DNA of 64,000 bases from RGIG3009 sp045630285. Its GTDB lineage: Bacteria > Bacillota > Clostridia > Oscillospirales > Acutalibacteraceae. The notes below the pieces were generated by a model, which was given only the letters and a program-made list of their open reading frames with translations, had not been told where the DNA came from and ran no database searches. This document shows positions 43,708 to 52,738 of the stretch, one piece after another. The position numbers and the translations under genes were made by a program. The stretch is from positions 1 to 64,000 of the forward strand of contig JAZQSX010000019.1 of the NCBI GenBank assembly GCA_045630285.1. The letters are read 5' to 3'. Numbering within the stretch: the stretch's first letter is position 1; each line of letters begins with the position of its first letter.

Positions 43708-44319
43708 ATGCGTTACGTTATTGCGACACACAATAAGGATAAGCTGAAGGAGCTCGCCCGTATTTTGGAGCCGCTTGGGATCGAAGCGGTGACCGACCGT
43801 GATTTGGGTCTGGAGCTGCCCGAGGTGGAGGAGACCGGCACGACGTTTGTGGAAAACGCCTATTTGAAGGCGGCGTCGGCGAGCGCATTTACCGGTTTGC
43901 CCGCCATTGCGGACGATTCCGGCATTGCGGTGGATGCGCTGAACGGAGGTCCCGGTATTTATTCGGCCCGCTACGGCGGTCCGGAGGCGACAGATAAGGA
44001 TCGCAACGCCAAGCTGCTCCGTGAGCTGGAGGGCTTGCCTGCCGAACGGCGTGGAGCGCATTATGCGTGTGCGGTCTGCTGTGTGTTTCCAGACGGCAGT
44101 GAACCGCTGACGGCCGAAGGTAAATTGTACGGTGTTATCGGTACTGAAGAACGCGGTGAGCGTGGATTTGGGTATGATCCGCTGTTTATCGTGGCGGAGG
44201 GGATTCCCGGCGCCGGGAAAACGGTGGCAGAACTGACAGAGGAAGAAAAGGATGCGATCAGCCATCGCGGAAACGCTTTGCGTGTGTTCCGTGAGGCATT
44301 ACTGCAAAGGATAGGATGA
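43708..44319 (+). CDS. rdgB: XTP/dITP diphosphatase (RdgB/HAM1)
   Basis: Hydrolyses non-canonical purine triphosphates (dITP, XTP) to keep them out of DNA. The 203 aa product has THNKDKLKELARIL, FVENAYLKA, ADDSGIAVDALNGGPGIYSARY and GFGYDPLF with SHRGNALR near the C terminus. I chose MRYVIATHNKDK at 43708 with a GGAGAG site 8 bases upstream. It begins five bases after ftsY ends and precedes yhbY. Confidence 0.95.
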   Translation: MRYVIATHNKDKLKELARILEPLGIEAVTDRDLGLELPEVEETGTTFVENAYLKAASASAFTGLPAIADDSGIAVDALNGGPGIYSARYGGPEATDKDRNAKLLRELEGLPAERRGAHYACAVCCVFPDGSEPLTAEGKLYGVIGTEERGERGFGYDPLFIVAEGIPGAGKTVAELTEEEKDAISHRGNALRVFREALLQRIG

Positions 44320-44325
44320 AGAACG

Positions 44326-44625
44326 ATGACGAGTAAACAGCGTGCGTATCTGCGGGGCTTGGCGAATACGTTGGAGCCGATCGTGCACGTCGGCAAGGGC
44401 GGCATGGCAGATACGATCGTAAAGCAGGCGGATGATGCACTCACCGCCCGTGAATTGATTAAAGGCAAGGTGCTGGAAACGGCACCCGAATCGGCTCGTG
44501 AAGCCGCGGAGGCTTTGGCTGCCGCTACCAATGCGGCAGTGGTGCAGGTGATCGGTCGCACGTTTGTGCTGTACCGTCCCGCCCCGGAAGAGCCGAAGAT
44601 CGTGTTGCCCCGAGCCGCTCGATGA
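44326..44625 (+). CDS. yhbY: YhbY family RNA-binding (CRM domain) protein
   Basis: A 99 aa protein that is a single CRM domain, associated in bacteria with 50S precursor particles. It begins MTSKQRAYLRGLANTLEP and has VHVGKGG, the CRM GxxG-type loop, and VVQVIGRTFVLYRP. Position before nadD is conserved in Bacillota. Its stop overlaps the nadD-yqeK start by four bases, suggesting coupled translation. Confidence 0.94.
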   Translation: MTSKQRAYLRGLANTLEPIVHVGKGGMADTIVKQADDALTARELIKGKVLETAPESAREAAEALAAATNAAVVQVIGRTFVLYRPAPEEPKIVLPRAAR

Positions 44626-45830
44626 GCAAGGCGGGAGGGCAGAGGATCGCCCTGTTCGGCGGCACCTTCGATCCGATTCATAACGGCCACATCGTGTTGG
44701 CAAGGGAACTGGCGGCGCAGCTGGCGCTTGACCGGGTGCTCATTATGCCTACGTTCGTGCCGCCGCATAAGATCAAGACGGAAATGGCCTCTGCCGTGGA
44801 CCGCCTGGAAATGTGTCGGCTGGCTTGTGCGCCGTATGCCGAGCTTGTGGTTTCGGATCTGGAGATCAACCGCCGTGGAGCAAGCTTTACCGTGCTGACG
44901 CTGGAGCAGCTGCAGCGGGTGTATCCCGATGCGGAGCTGTTCTTGTTCGTTGGTGCGGATATGTTCTTGACGCTGGCAAGCTGGCATCGGTTTGCGGATA
45001 TTGCCAAACTGGCAACGCTGTGTGCCGTGCCGCGGGACGACGTTTCCACCGAAACGCTGCGAGCGTATGCGGCGACGCTGGAGGAGCAGGGCGCCCGATG
45101 CATCGTTAAAGAGATCGAGACGCCCCGTATCTCGTCGACTGAGATCCGTGAAAAGGCACGCTGCGGCGAGCCGCTTGACGGATTGGTGCCGGCGGGTGTG
45201 GCGGCGTATATTGAGGAGCATCAGGTATATGCCGCACAGCGTGAGTACCGCAACGTGGAGGAGCAATACTGTGACATTTTGCGGGGGCGCTTGACGCCAA
45301 AACGGTATCGGCATTCGATGGCAGTGGCGGAGCAGGCGGAGCATCTGGCCAAAAAGTATGGCGGGAATCCCGAAAAGGCTCGCATTGCCGGGCTGCTGCA
45401 CGATATTTTGAAGGATACCGACGGGGATTCCCAGTTGCAAATTTTCAAAGATTTTGGTATACTGTTAGATGCTGTGGAAGAGACGGCGCCAAAACTGTGG
45501 CACGCCCATGCGGGTGCCGTGTTTTTGGAGCATATTTTGGGCATCACCGATCCGGAGATCTTGCTTCCGATCCGCTATCACACCACCGGCCGTGCCGGTA
45601 TGAGTATGGCTGAGGTGGTATTGTATCTGGCAGACTTCACCTCGGCAGATCGGGATTATCCCGACGTGGACGTGATGCGGGAGCTGACCGAGCGCAGCGT
45701 GGAGGAAGCCATGCGCTATGCGCTCAAATATACGATCGATGATTTGAACGAGCAGGGCCTGCCGGTACATCCGGACACGCTGGCCTGCTACGAAGAATAC
45801 TGCGAAAGGAATGGTGGCACACATGGCTAA
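44622..45830 (+). CDS. nadD: Fused nicotinate-nucleotide adenylyltransferase / YqeK HD hydrolase
   Basis: One 402 aa protein joins two enzymes that are usually separate neighbouring genes. Residues 1-200 are NadD (GGTFDPIHNGH, the nucleotidyl transferase motif; PRISSTEIR), which adenylates nicotinate mononucleotide in NAD synthesis. Residues 210-395 are a YqeK-type HD domain (RYRHSMAVAEQA...GLLHDILKD), which hydrolyses Ap4A. No internal stop or frameshift is seen and the join lies near residues 203-210. Start overlaps yhbY by four bases. Confidence 0.93.
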   Translation: MSKAGGQRIALFGGTFDPIHNGHIVLARELAAQLALDRVLIMPTFVPPHKIKTEMASAVDRLEMCRLACAPYAELVVSDLEINRRGASFTVLTLEQLQRVYPDAELFLFVGADMFLTLASWHRFADIAKLATLCAVPRDDVSTETLRAYAATLEEQGARCIVKEIETPRISSTEIREKARCGEPLDGLVPAGVAAYIEEHQVYAAQREYRNVEEQYCDILRGRLTPKRYRHSMAVAEQAEHLAKKYGGNPEKARIAGLLHDILKDTDGDSQLQIFKDFGILLDAVEETAPKLWHAHAGAVFLEHILGITDPEILLPIRYHTTGRAGMSMAEVVLYLADFTSADRDYPDVDVMRELTERSVEEAMRYALKYTIDDLNEQGLPVHPDTLACYEEYCERNGGTHG

Positions 45831-47046
45831 GGATACGCGTAATAAGAGACCGACCCGGAAAAAGAAGGGTCTTAGCGCAAAGCATATTATGTGGATCGCT
45901 GTGGCGGTGTTTTTGGTGCTGCTCATCGTGTTCGTGGTGATCGCTGTGAAGAATTACAGCAATACGGCGCAGGAAAAGGACGACCACGCCTCCAACGTCA
46001 ACAAGCTGAACACCACGCCTGAGGCACTGCAGGATAAGGTGGCGTATTACGTGGTGGGTCTGCTCGGCGAGGATATGGAAAAAGGTGCGATGGAGCATCT
46101 CTCGCTGGTGTGCTATGACAAAGAAAAGAAGACGCTGAACGTGATGGAAATCCCGCAGGATACGTATTTGGGCGAAAACACGCAGTGGCAAGTAAAGAAA
46201 ACGGGTCAGGTGTGGGGCAATCCGGCACCGCTGACCTTCTGCCAGACCGAGGGTAAGCAGATCTTTGAGGTCAACATCGAGACCTGCCGCAACAACGGTC
46301 ATCAGATCCAGGAATTGGAGGGCTCCTCCAAGTACAACGTTGGTGCGATTTTCAATACGATGGCACTGCCGGTCGACGGGCACTACTATTTGTCGCAGGA
46401 TGCGTTTGTGGATCTGGTTGACAGCCTTGGCGGTATCGACGTAGAGCTGGAAAAGGCGCAAACGCTGGGCGGTATCGAATACCGTGACGGCGTGCGCACG
46501 CTGGACGGTGCCGGTGCGTTGGAATATGCGCTGAATCGCAGCAAGGGCGTTGAGGGAGACGTTCAGCGCCTGGTGCGTCAGCGCAAGGTGCTGTTTGCCG
46601 TGTTCCAGCGGCTCACGGCGCAGACCGAGGACGAGTTGACGACGCAGTCGATCGGCAACGTTATGGGCGGCGGCAGTCGGGTGTTTTTCAGCACCGACCG
46701 TGAGGATACGATCAAGCTGATCCGTGAGCTGGCTGCCATTAAGCCGGAAAAGATCACGGCGCAGGTCCTGCCGGGCGTGGCAACCACGTACGAGGGCGAG
46801 GCGTATTACAGTGTGCTTCGTGCAGAGCTGATCAAGGTGCTCAACGCTGACTTCCACCCGTATGACAACAAGGTAACGGAAGCGGATCTGCAGATCGCTG
46901 CGATCGCAACGGAGGGTGAGTCGGAGTCGCACAAGCAGACGATGGCGGAAATTGCGGTCAAGCAGACCGGCTTGAACGAGCCGGCGGTGGACGACACCAC
47001 AACGTCGACGACCGATTCGTCGGCGACCACCACGACCAAGAGATAA
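45823..47046 (+). CDS. LytR-CpsA-Psr (LCP) family cell-wall glycopolymer ligase
   Basis: LCP proteins attach teichoic acids or other glycopolymers to peptidoglycan at the outer membrane face. The 407 aa product has a basic N terminus, one transmembrane helix (about residues 22-43), the LCP domain with VMEIPQDTY (Arg of the usual PRD motif replaced by Gln), DAFVDLVDSLGGIDVE, ALEYALNRSKGVEGDVQRLVRQRKVLFA (in parts), and a threonine-rich tail. I chose the ATG at 45823; one at 45811 abuts the ribosome site. The location between yqeK and rsfS is typical. Confidence 0.9.
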   Translation: MAKDTRNKRPTRKKKGLSAKHIMWIAVAVFLVLLIVFVVIAVKNYSNTAQEKDDHASNVNKLNTTPEALQDKVAYYVVGLLGEDMEKGAMEHLSLVCYDKEKKTLNVMEIPQDTYLGENTQWQVKKTGQVWGNPAPLTFCQTEGKQIFEVNIETCRNNGHQIQELEGSSKYNVGAIFNTMALPVDGHYYLSQDAFVDLVDSLGGIDVELEKAQTLGGIEYRDGVRTLDGAGALEYALNRSKGVEGDVQRLVRQRKVLFAVFQRLTAQTEDELTTQSIGNVMGGGSRVFFSTDREDTIKLIRELAAIKPEKITAQVLPGVATTYEGEAYYSVLRAELIKVLNADFHPYDNKVTEADLQIAAIATEGESESHKQTMAEIAVKQTGLNEPAVDDTTTSTTDSSATTTTKR

Positions 47047-47056
47047 CGGAGAGAGT

Positions 47057-47422
47057 ATGACGATACAAGAGTTGACACAGGTGATCGTGTCGTCTTTGGA
47101 TAAGCATAAGGCGCAGGACATTCGTGTGCTGGACGTCAGCAAGGTAACGTCGCTGACCGACCGCTTTATCATTGCCTCGGGCGGCAGCACGACACAGGTG
47201 CGTGCGCTGATCGATTACGTAGAGACCGATCTGCTGAAGCACGAGGTGCGTGCGCTGCGCACCGAGGGGTACAACACGGCGCTGTGGACGGTGCTGGATT
47301 ACGGCAGCATCGTGCTGCACGTGTTTTTGGACAGTTCCCGTGAGTTTTATGATTTGGAGCGCCTGTGGCAGGATGCCGGCGTTTTGGATATCGCACAGTT
47401 TTTGGAGGGTGAAGATCAATGA
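47057..47422 (+). CDS. rsfS: Ribosome silencing factor RsfS
   Basis: RsfS (Iojap family) binds L14 on free 50S subunits and blocks joining when nutrients are scarce. The 121 aa product has DIRVLDVSKVTSLTDRFIIASG and the conserved WTVLDYGSIVLHVF and YDLERLWQDA. A CGGAGAGAG site lies before the ATG. The yqeK-LCP-rsfS-leuS order is common in Clostridia. It overlaps leuS by four bases. Confidence 0.96.
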   Translation: MTIQELTQVIVSSLDKHKAQDIRVLDVSKVTSLTDRFIIASGGSTTQVRALIDYVETDLLKHEVRALRTEGYNTALWTVLDYGSIVLHVFLDSSREFYDLERLWQDAGVLDIAQFLEGEDQ

Positions 47423-49836
47423 AAAAGTTTGATTCGGCTGTCATCGAAAAGAAATGGCAGACAAAATGGGAGACGGAAAACACCTTTGCCGCCTCTGACG
47501 ATCAGAGCAAGCCGGCGTATTTTGCGCTGGTAGAGTTCCCGTATCCGTCGGGTCAGGGTCTGCACGTCGGACATCCCCGTTCGTACACGGCGCTGGACGT
47601 GGTGTCCCGTAAGCGCCGTATGCAGGGCTATAACGTGCTGTATCCTATGGGTTGGGATGCGTTTGGCCTGCCCACCGAAAACTTTGCTATTAAAAACCAT
47701 ATCCACCCTGAGGTGGTGACACAGAACAACGTCGCTCGCTTCAAGGCGCAGCTGCAGGGTTTGGGCTTGTCGTTTGATTGGACCCGTGAGATCAACACCA
47801 CCGATCCCGAGTATTACAAGTGGACGCAATGGATCTTCCTGCAGCTGTTCAAAAACGGCTTGGCGTATAAGAAGGAAATGGCGGTCAACTGGTGCACGTC
47901 CTGCAAATGCGTGCTGGCGAACGAAGAGGTCGTCGGCGGCGTGTGCGAGCGTTGCGGCGGCGAAGTGGTTCACAAGGTCAAGAGCCAGTGGATGCTGAAG
48001 ATCACTGCCTATGCACAGCGCCTGATCGACGATCTCGATCTTGTTAACTATCCCGACCGTGTGCGTGCCCAGCAGATCAACTGGATCGGTCGCTCTACCG
48101 GCGCGCAGGTGACGTTTAAGACGACGGTCGGCGATCCTGTGGAGATTTACACCACCCGCCCCGATACGCTGTTTGGCGCAACGTATATGGTCGTCTCGCC
48201 CGAGCATCCGTTGGTACATACCTGGTTGGATAAGGGCCTCATCGGCAACGCTGACGAGGTGCGTGCCTATCAGGAGGCAGCTGCCCGCAAGTCGGATTTT
48301 GAGCGTACGGAGGTAGCGAAGGATAAGACCGGTGTTTGCCTGCAGGGCATTCGTGCGATCAATCCGGTGAACGATACCGAAATTCCGATCTTCCTGTCGG
48401 ATTACGTGCTGGTGTCCTACGGTACCGGTGCCATTATGGCGGTGCCTGCCCACGATACCCGTGACTGGGAGTTTGCCCGTGCCTTTGATCTGCCGATCAT
48501 CGAAGTGGTGCAGGGCGGCGACGTGGAGAAAGAGGCCTTCACCGATTGCGCCACCGGCGTTATGGTGAACTCCGGCTTCCTCAACGGGCTGTCGGTGGAA
48601 GAGGCAAAGGTTGCCATTATTGATTTCCTTGCCAAGAAGGGCATCGGCGAGCCGAAGGTCAATTACAAGCTGCGTGACTGGGTGTTCTCCCGTCAGCGTT
48701 ACTGGGGCGAGCCGATTCCGATCGTCCACTGCCCGCATTGCGGTCAGGTGGCGGTGCCGGAGGAGCAGCTTCCCATCCGTCTGCCGATGGTGGACAGCTA
48801 TGAGCCGACCGATAACGGCGAATCGCCGTTGGCCGCTATGGACGAGTGGGTGAACACCACCTGCCCGAAGTGCGGTGCTCCTGCCAAGCGTGAGACGGAT
48901 ACCATGCCCCAGTGGGCGGGTTCGTCCTGGTATTTCCTGCGTTATTGCGACCCGCACAACGACAAAGCGCTCGCTTCTCCCGAAGCGCTGAAATACTGGA
49001 CGCCTGTCAACTGGTACAACGGCGGTATGGAGCATACCACGCTGCATCTGCTGTACAGCCGCTTCTGGCACAAGTTCCTGTATGACATCGGCGTCGTTCC
49101 GACGGCTGAGCCGTATGCCAAGCGTACCAGCCACGGTATGATTCTCGGTGAAAACGGCGAAAAAATGTCGAAATCCCGTGGAAACGTCATCAATCCCGAC
49201 GATATCGTGAACGAATACGGCGCCGATACGCTGCGCTTGTATGAAATGTTCATCGGCGACTTTGAGAAGGCGGCTCCCTGGTCGAGCGACAGCATCCGTG
49301 GCGTGCGCCGCTTCCTGGAGCGTGTGTGGGCGGTGTACGACAACCTGCTCCCGGGCGATACCGTTCGTCCTGAGCTGGAGACGGCGATCCACAAGACGAT
49401 CCGCAAGGTCAGCGAGGATATTGAGAACCTGAAGTTCAACACGGCAATCGCCGCTATGATGGCGTTGCTTAACGATTTCAGCGCCGCCGGCGGTGCCAAC
49501 CGTGCCGAGTATGCGGTGCTGGTGCAGCTGCTCAATCCGTTCGCACCGCATATGACGGAGGAGCTGTGGGAGATGCTCGGCAATACTGAGGATCTGGCGT
49601 ACCATCCGTGGCCGGAGTTCGATCCTGCCAAGTGTGTGGAGAACACGGTGGAGATCGCCGTGCAGGTCAACGGTAAGATCCGCACCCGTATCGTTATCGG
49701 TGTGGGCGACGATGCCGCTGCTGTTCTGGCCCTTGCCAAAGCGCAGGAGCGTGTGGCATCCGAGCTGGAGGGCAAGCAGCTTGTTAAAGAGCTGTACGTG
49801 CCCGGCAAGCTGGTCAACCTGGTCGTCAAGCCGTAA
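47419..49836 (+). CDS. leuS: Leucyl-tRNA synthetase
   Basis: Class Ia synthetase charging tRNA-Leu. The 805 aa product has the HIGH-type motif HVGH (49-52), a zinc-binding insert (CTSCKCVLANEEV...CERCGGE), the CP1 editing domain (about 225-410, with GTGAIMAVPAHDTRD), a second Cys pair region (CPHCG, CPKCG), KMSKS (about 582) and a C-terminal tRNA-binding domain. Its ATG overlaps the rsfS stop. A strong terminator follows, closing the long plus-strand run. Confidence 0.98.
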   Translation: MKKFDSAVIEKKWQTKWETENTFAASDDQSKPAYFALVEFPYPSGQGLHVGHPRSYTALDVVSRKRRMQGYNVLYPMGWDAFGLPTENFAIKNHIHPEVVTQNNVARFKAQLQGLGLSFDWTREINTTDPEYYKWTQWIFLQLFKNGLAYKKEMAVNWCTSCKCVLANEEVVGGVCERCGGEVVHKVKSQWMLKITAYAQRLIDDLDLVNYPDRVRAQQINWIGRSTGAQVTFKTTVGDPVEIYTTRPDTLFGATYMVVSPEHPLVHTWLDKGLIGNADEVRAYQEAAARKSDFERTEVAKDKTGVCLQGIRAINPVNDTEIPIFLSDYVLVSYGTGAIMAVPAHDTRDWEFARAFDLPIIEVVQGGDVEKEAFTDCATGVMVNSGFLNGLSVEEAKVAIIDFLAKKGIGEPKVNYKLRDWVFSRQRYWGEPIPIVHCPHCGQVAVPEEQLPIRLPMVDSYEPTDNGESPLAAMDEWVNTTCPKCGAPAKRETDTMPQWAGSSWYFLRYCDPHNDKALASPEALKYWTPVNWYNGGMEHTTLHLLYSRFWHKFLYDIGVVPTAEPYAKRTSHGMILGENGEKMSKSRGNVINPDDIVNEYGADTLRLYEMFIGDFEKAAPWSSDSIRGVRRFLERVWAVYDNLLPGDTVRPELETAIHKTIRKVSEDIENLKFNTAIAAMMALLNDFSAAGGANRAEYAVLVQLLNPFAPHMTEELWEMLGNTEDLAYHPWPEFDPAKCVENTVEIAVQVNGKIRTRIVIGVGDDAAAVLALAKAQERVASELEGKQLVKELYVPGKLVNLVVKP

Positions 49837-49852
49837 GGATTACAAACCGAAA

Positions 49853-49886
49853 GAAAAGCACCGTCCACGCGGACGGTGCTTTTTTG
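49853..49886 (+). terminator. Intrinsic terminator after leuS
   Basis: GCACCGTCC-ACGC-GGACGGTGC (49858-49879) followed by six T; a perfect nine-base-pair stem. Confidence 0.94.
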
Positions 49887-49926
49887 CTGTCTTGTCACGT
49901 GATTTTGACTTTTTGAGGGCAGAAGG

Positions 49927-49954
49927 TTGACAAACCAAGAGGAGTCGATATAAT
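49927..49954 (+). promoter_or_regulatory. Sigma-A promoter of the toroid-glycosidase-like gene
   Basis: TTGACA (49927-49932), 16 bases, TATAAT (49949-49954), both consensus, about 34 bases before the start codon. Confidence 0.85.
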
Positions 49955-49987
49955 GAAGGTGAAATCACGATGGTAGGAGGAATGGGT

Positions 49988-52378
49988 ATGTTCCGCATGT
50001 CCGTGTCAGAGGCGAACGAATACCGGCATTTTTGCAGCAACGAGTTGTCCGCTATGGTGGATAACGACGGTGGCGTTTGCTTTTTGAATTTGATTGACTG
50101 TTTCTACTGGAAGGGGCAGGTGTTCCCGGACCAGTGGCGGCTTCCGATCTTGTCACGGGATATCGTCGGGGATAAGAACGGTTGTCCTGAGTACGGCGCA
50201 GGTGTACAGCTGTACACGCAGGAGACCGACGGGCGGGTCTTGCTGCATCGCCCTGCTGAGCAGCGGTTTACGTTGTCTTATCTGGAGGGCGGCGACGAAA
50301 ATCAGACGTATCAGCTGCTGCTGGATAACAATCGGTTGCTGTGGGAGTGTGCCTGCGCTTCGGACAAGCGTCAAGACCTGATTTTGTATTTGGATCAGCG
50401 GTTTTGGTATTGCGGCAAGGCACACACGCTGAAGGACCAGCACCGAGGTGAAAACAGCACCCAAAACGGAAATCACTTTGAGGAAATGGGTATTGAACTG
50501 GACGTGGATCTGCCGGATAATCTCAACGGCACGGTTGACGTGTGCTGGCAGGAGGAGCCGTGGGATGCAGCACGTGGTGTGAAGCTGTATCGCTGCACGG
50601 CGACATACCCGTATGAGACCAAATCTTACGTGGTGGCGGTGGGTGCCGATGCGCCGATGACCACCGACGAAGCCTTCAACGTCACGTTGCTGCGCATGGC
50701 GTGGGAGGGCCGTGAGACGATCCACGTCGGCATGGCGATCGCTGAGACGGAGGAGGCGGCAATCGCCTCCTTGCGTGAGGGTTTGGAGCAGTATGCCGTT
50801 TTGCGTAAAACGCATTTGGAAACGATGGAAATGCGTGAGCGGACAGCCAACTGTGTCAGCATCGAGGCGCTGCCGTTTGCAGAAGCGTACGGCCGTGCGA
50901 CGGGGGCATATCTGGATGCATTGATGGTGGGCCCGATGCCGGAAGGGCGCATTGGTGTGCGCGCCTCAGCGGGCAACTACGGGTATTTTTCGATATGGGA
51001 TGCGATCTATCCCATTCGCGATTTTCTGTGGAACGGACGCTACGCCGAGGCGGCACGGATGCTGAAGTATTTATTCTCCCTGCCGGCTATGGAAAACACC
51101 CCGCTTTGTGCTATGCATCTTGTGGTGGAGTGGAACGAAGCGATGGCGTTTTTGCCGTCTGCCTATCAGGAGGATTTCTATCCGCAGATCGCATACTATT
51201 TCTGCTGCATCCGCCGTCTAGCCGAGCCGCAATATGGTTTGCTGCAGTGCAAATGCAATACGGGCGTTGATAAAACAAAGCAAATGGGTCTTGACGGACT
51301 GTTTTTGTCGCCGGACGTTAATGGGTGGTGGTACAGCTTCTGCCGTATTGTACGTAACGAGGCGCTTCGTCACGGAGACGAAGAAACGGCGGCGCAGGCG
51401 GCGGGGCTGATTGAGACGATCGAGGTGGGCTTCCGCCGGGTGTTCTTCAACGAGGATGTGGGATATCTGCGTGCCGGTGCCAAAGGCGATCTTTCACCCG
51501 CCGATATTGAGGTCTATCATAATTCGCTGACACTGGGGTATGACTATCCGTACGGTATGTACCTGATGCGGGATATCGCCGACCGTCTGGCGCACTATCA
51601 ATCGCATCAGTTGTACCACCCCTTCGGGCACCGTGCGGTGTCGTTTGACAGTGCGATGCCGTCGGGGTGGTGGAAGTTTGTGCATATGAACCAGCACAAC
51701 GGTCACGAAATGAAATTACAGCGCACTGCCGATAACGTGGCGGAAATCCATCGCGTGATGGGCGAAGTGATGAAGCGCTCCGACCGCTGGAAAAACGCCG
51801 AGGAGACTACCAATTTCTCGCGGTTTTCCATCCATCCCGACCAGGTGTGTGATTGGCAAGCGTTTGCGGCAATGGCCCAAATGGAAGCGTTGCGTGCAGG
51901 CGTGGCAGGTATCATACGCCACCGTGGCGGTTTACAGTACTTGCCCGCGACCGACAGCGGCACGGTGCGGGTAGCGGGTGTGCCGATAGGAGAGGATCGT
52001 ATCACGATCACCGTCAGCGGCAGCGGCTCGTTCGCTGTGCTGAAATGCGGTGGCAAGACGGTCAAGGGCACGATGCAGCTGCCTTTGGATGTGGCAGGAA
52101 GCGACGTTCGGGTCTGCCGCACGGACGCACGACCGACATACCCCGTGCTGCTGTCGGCGATCGATCTGCCGATCGAAAAGGTAAAGGCCCGTGGCAAGCG
52201 GCTGTCGCTGGTGTGCGGTGACACCGCTCACACGCCGATGACGTGGGCGGTCGCTTCGCTACCGTCTGTTCGTGTAAACGGGCAGGAGATCCCGTCAGTT
52301 TGGGACGAGAAACAGGGCACCGTGACGGTGGATCGCTTGTGGACACGGGGCGATACCGTTGAGATAATTACCGGGTAA
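49988..52378 (+). CDS. Six-hairpin (alpha/alpha-toroid) glycosidase-like protein
   Basis: A 796 aa cytosolic protein without signal peptide that I cannot place in a named family. The N-terminal part (1-290) is beta-rich. The middle (about 295-620) looks like an alpha/alpha toroid of the six-hairpin glycosidases: GNYGYFSIWDAIYPIRDFLW, NGRYAEAARMLKYL and LVVEWNEA resemble their helices and acidic catalytic positions. The last part (640-796) is again beta-rich, like a C-terminal cap. Start chosen at 49988, seven bases after AGGAGG. It has its own promoter and no operon partner. Likely intracellular oligosaccharide processing; substrate unknown. Confidence 0.7.
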   Translation: MFRMSVSEANEYRHFCSNELSAMVDNDGGVCFLNLIDCFYWKGQVFPDQWRLPILSRDIVGDKNGCPEYGAGVQLYTQETDGRVLLHRPAEQRFTLSYLEGGDENQTYQLLLDNNRLLWECACASDKRQDLILYLDQRFWYCGKAHTLKDQHRGENSTQNGNHFEEMGIELDVDLPDNLNGTVDVCWQEEPWDAARGVKLYRCTATYPYETKSYVVAVGADAPMTTDEAFNVTLLRMAWEGRETIHVGMAIAETEEAAIASLREGLEQYAVLRKTHLETMEMRERTANCVSIEALPFAEAYGRATGAYLDALMVGPMPEGRIGVRASAGNYGYFSIWDAIYPIRDFLWNGRYAEAARMLKYLFSLPAMENTPLCAMHLVVEWNEAMAFLPSAYQEDFYPQIAYYFCCIRRLAEPQYGLLQCKCNTGVDKTKQMGLDGLFLSPDVNGWWYSFCRIVRNEALRHGDEETAAQAAGLIETIEVGFRRVFFNEDVGYLRAGAKGDLSPADIEVYHNSLTLGYDYPYGMYLMRDIADRLAHYQSHQLYHPFGHRAVSFDSAMPSGWWKFVHMNQHNGHEMKLQRTADNVAEIHRVMGEVMKRSDRWKNAEETTNFSRFSIHPDQVCDWQAFAAMAQMEALRAGVAGIIRHRGGLQYLPATDSGTVRVAGVPIGEDRITITVSGSGSFAVLKCGGKTVKGTMQLPLDVAGSDVRVCRTDARPTYPVLLSAIDLPIEKVKARGKRLSLVCGDTAHTPMTWAVASLPSVRVNGQEIPSVWDEKQGTVTVDRLWTRGDTVEIITG

Positions 52379-52414
52379 TTTGCAAAAGCTTTGCAGGAAA
52401 TTTTCACAAAAGAC

Positions 52415-52443
52415 TTGACTATGATGATTTTCCAGTGTATACT
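52415..52443 (+). promoter_or_regulatory. Sigma-A promoter of rpsU
   Basis: TTGACT (52415-52420), 17 bases, TATACT (52438-52443). The leader to the rpsU ATG is about 60 bases. Confidence 0.84.
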
Positions 52444-52510
52444 TAACGAGTATCGTTATGAATATACGAAACGAAAAACCCCTGCTATCAGGCGGAGGGA
52501 GGGAATAAGA

Positions 52511-52687
52511 ATGTCAGAGGTCAAAGTCAAAGAGAACGAATCTCTGGACAGCGCACTGCGCCGTTGGAAGAAGTCCTGCGCTCGCTCCGGCGTCCTCGCT
52601 GAGGTACGCAAGCGTGAGCACTATGAGAAGCCTTCCGTGCGTCGCAAGAAGAAGTCCGAGGCTGCTCGTAAGAGAAAGTTCAAATAA
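52511..52687 (+). CDS. rpsU: 30S ribosomal protein S21
   Basis: S21 sits near the mRNA exit of the 30S subunit and helps initiation. The 58 aa product is very basic, with VKENESLDSALRRWKKSCARSG, cited in part, and a lysine/arginine-rich C terminus. The ATG has a GGAGGGAGGGAA site; an in-frame start far upstream would lie before the promoter. It is a single-gene unit with its own promoter and terminator. Confidence 0.97.
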   Translation: MSEVKVKENESLDSALRRWKKSCARSGVLAEVRKREHYEKPSVRRKKKSEAARKRKFK

Positions 52688-52690
52688 CAA

Positions 52691-52716
52691 CAAAACGGGC
52701 GGGAGCCCGTTTTTTG
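52691..52716 (+). terminator. Intrinsic terminator after rpsU
   Basis: AAACGGGC-GGGA-GCCCGTTT with a continuing T run, starting within ten bases of the rpsU stop. Confidence 0.9.
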
Positions 52717-52738
52717 TTTATCTGCAGGAGGAATCGGC

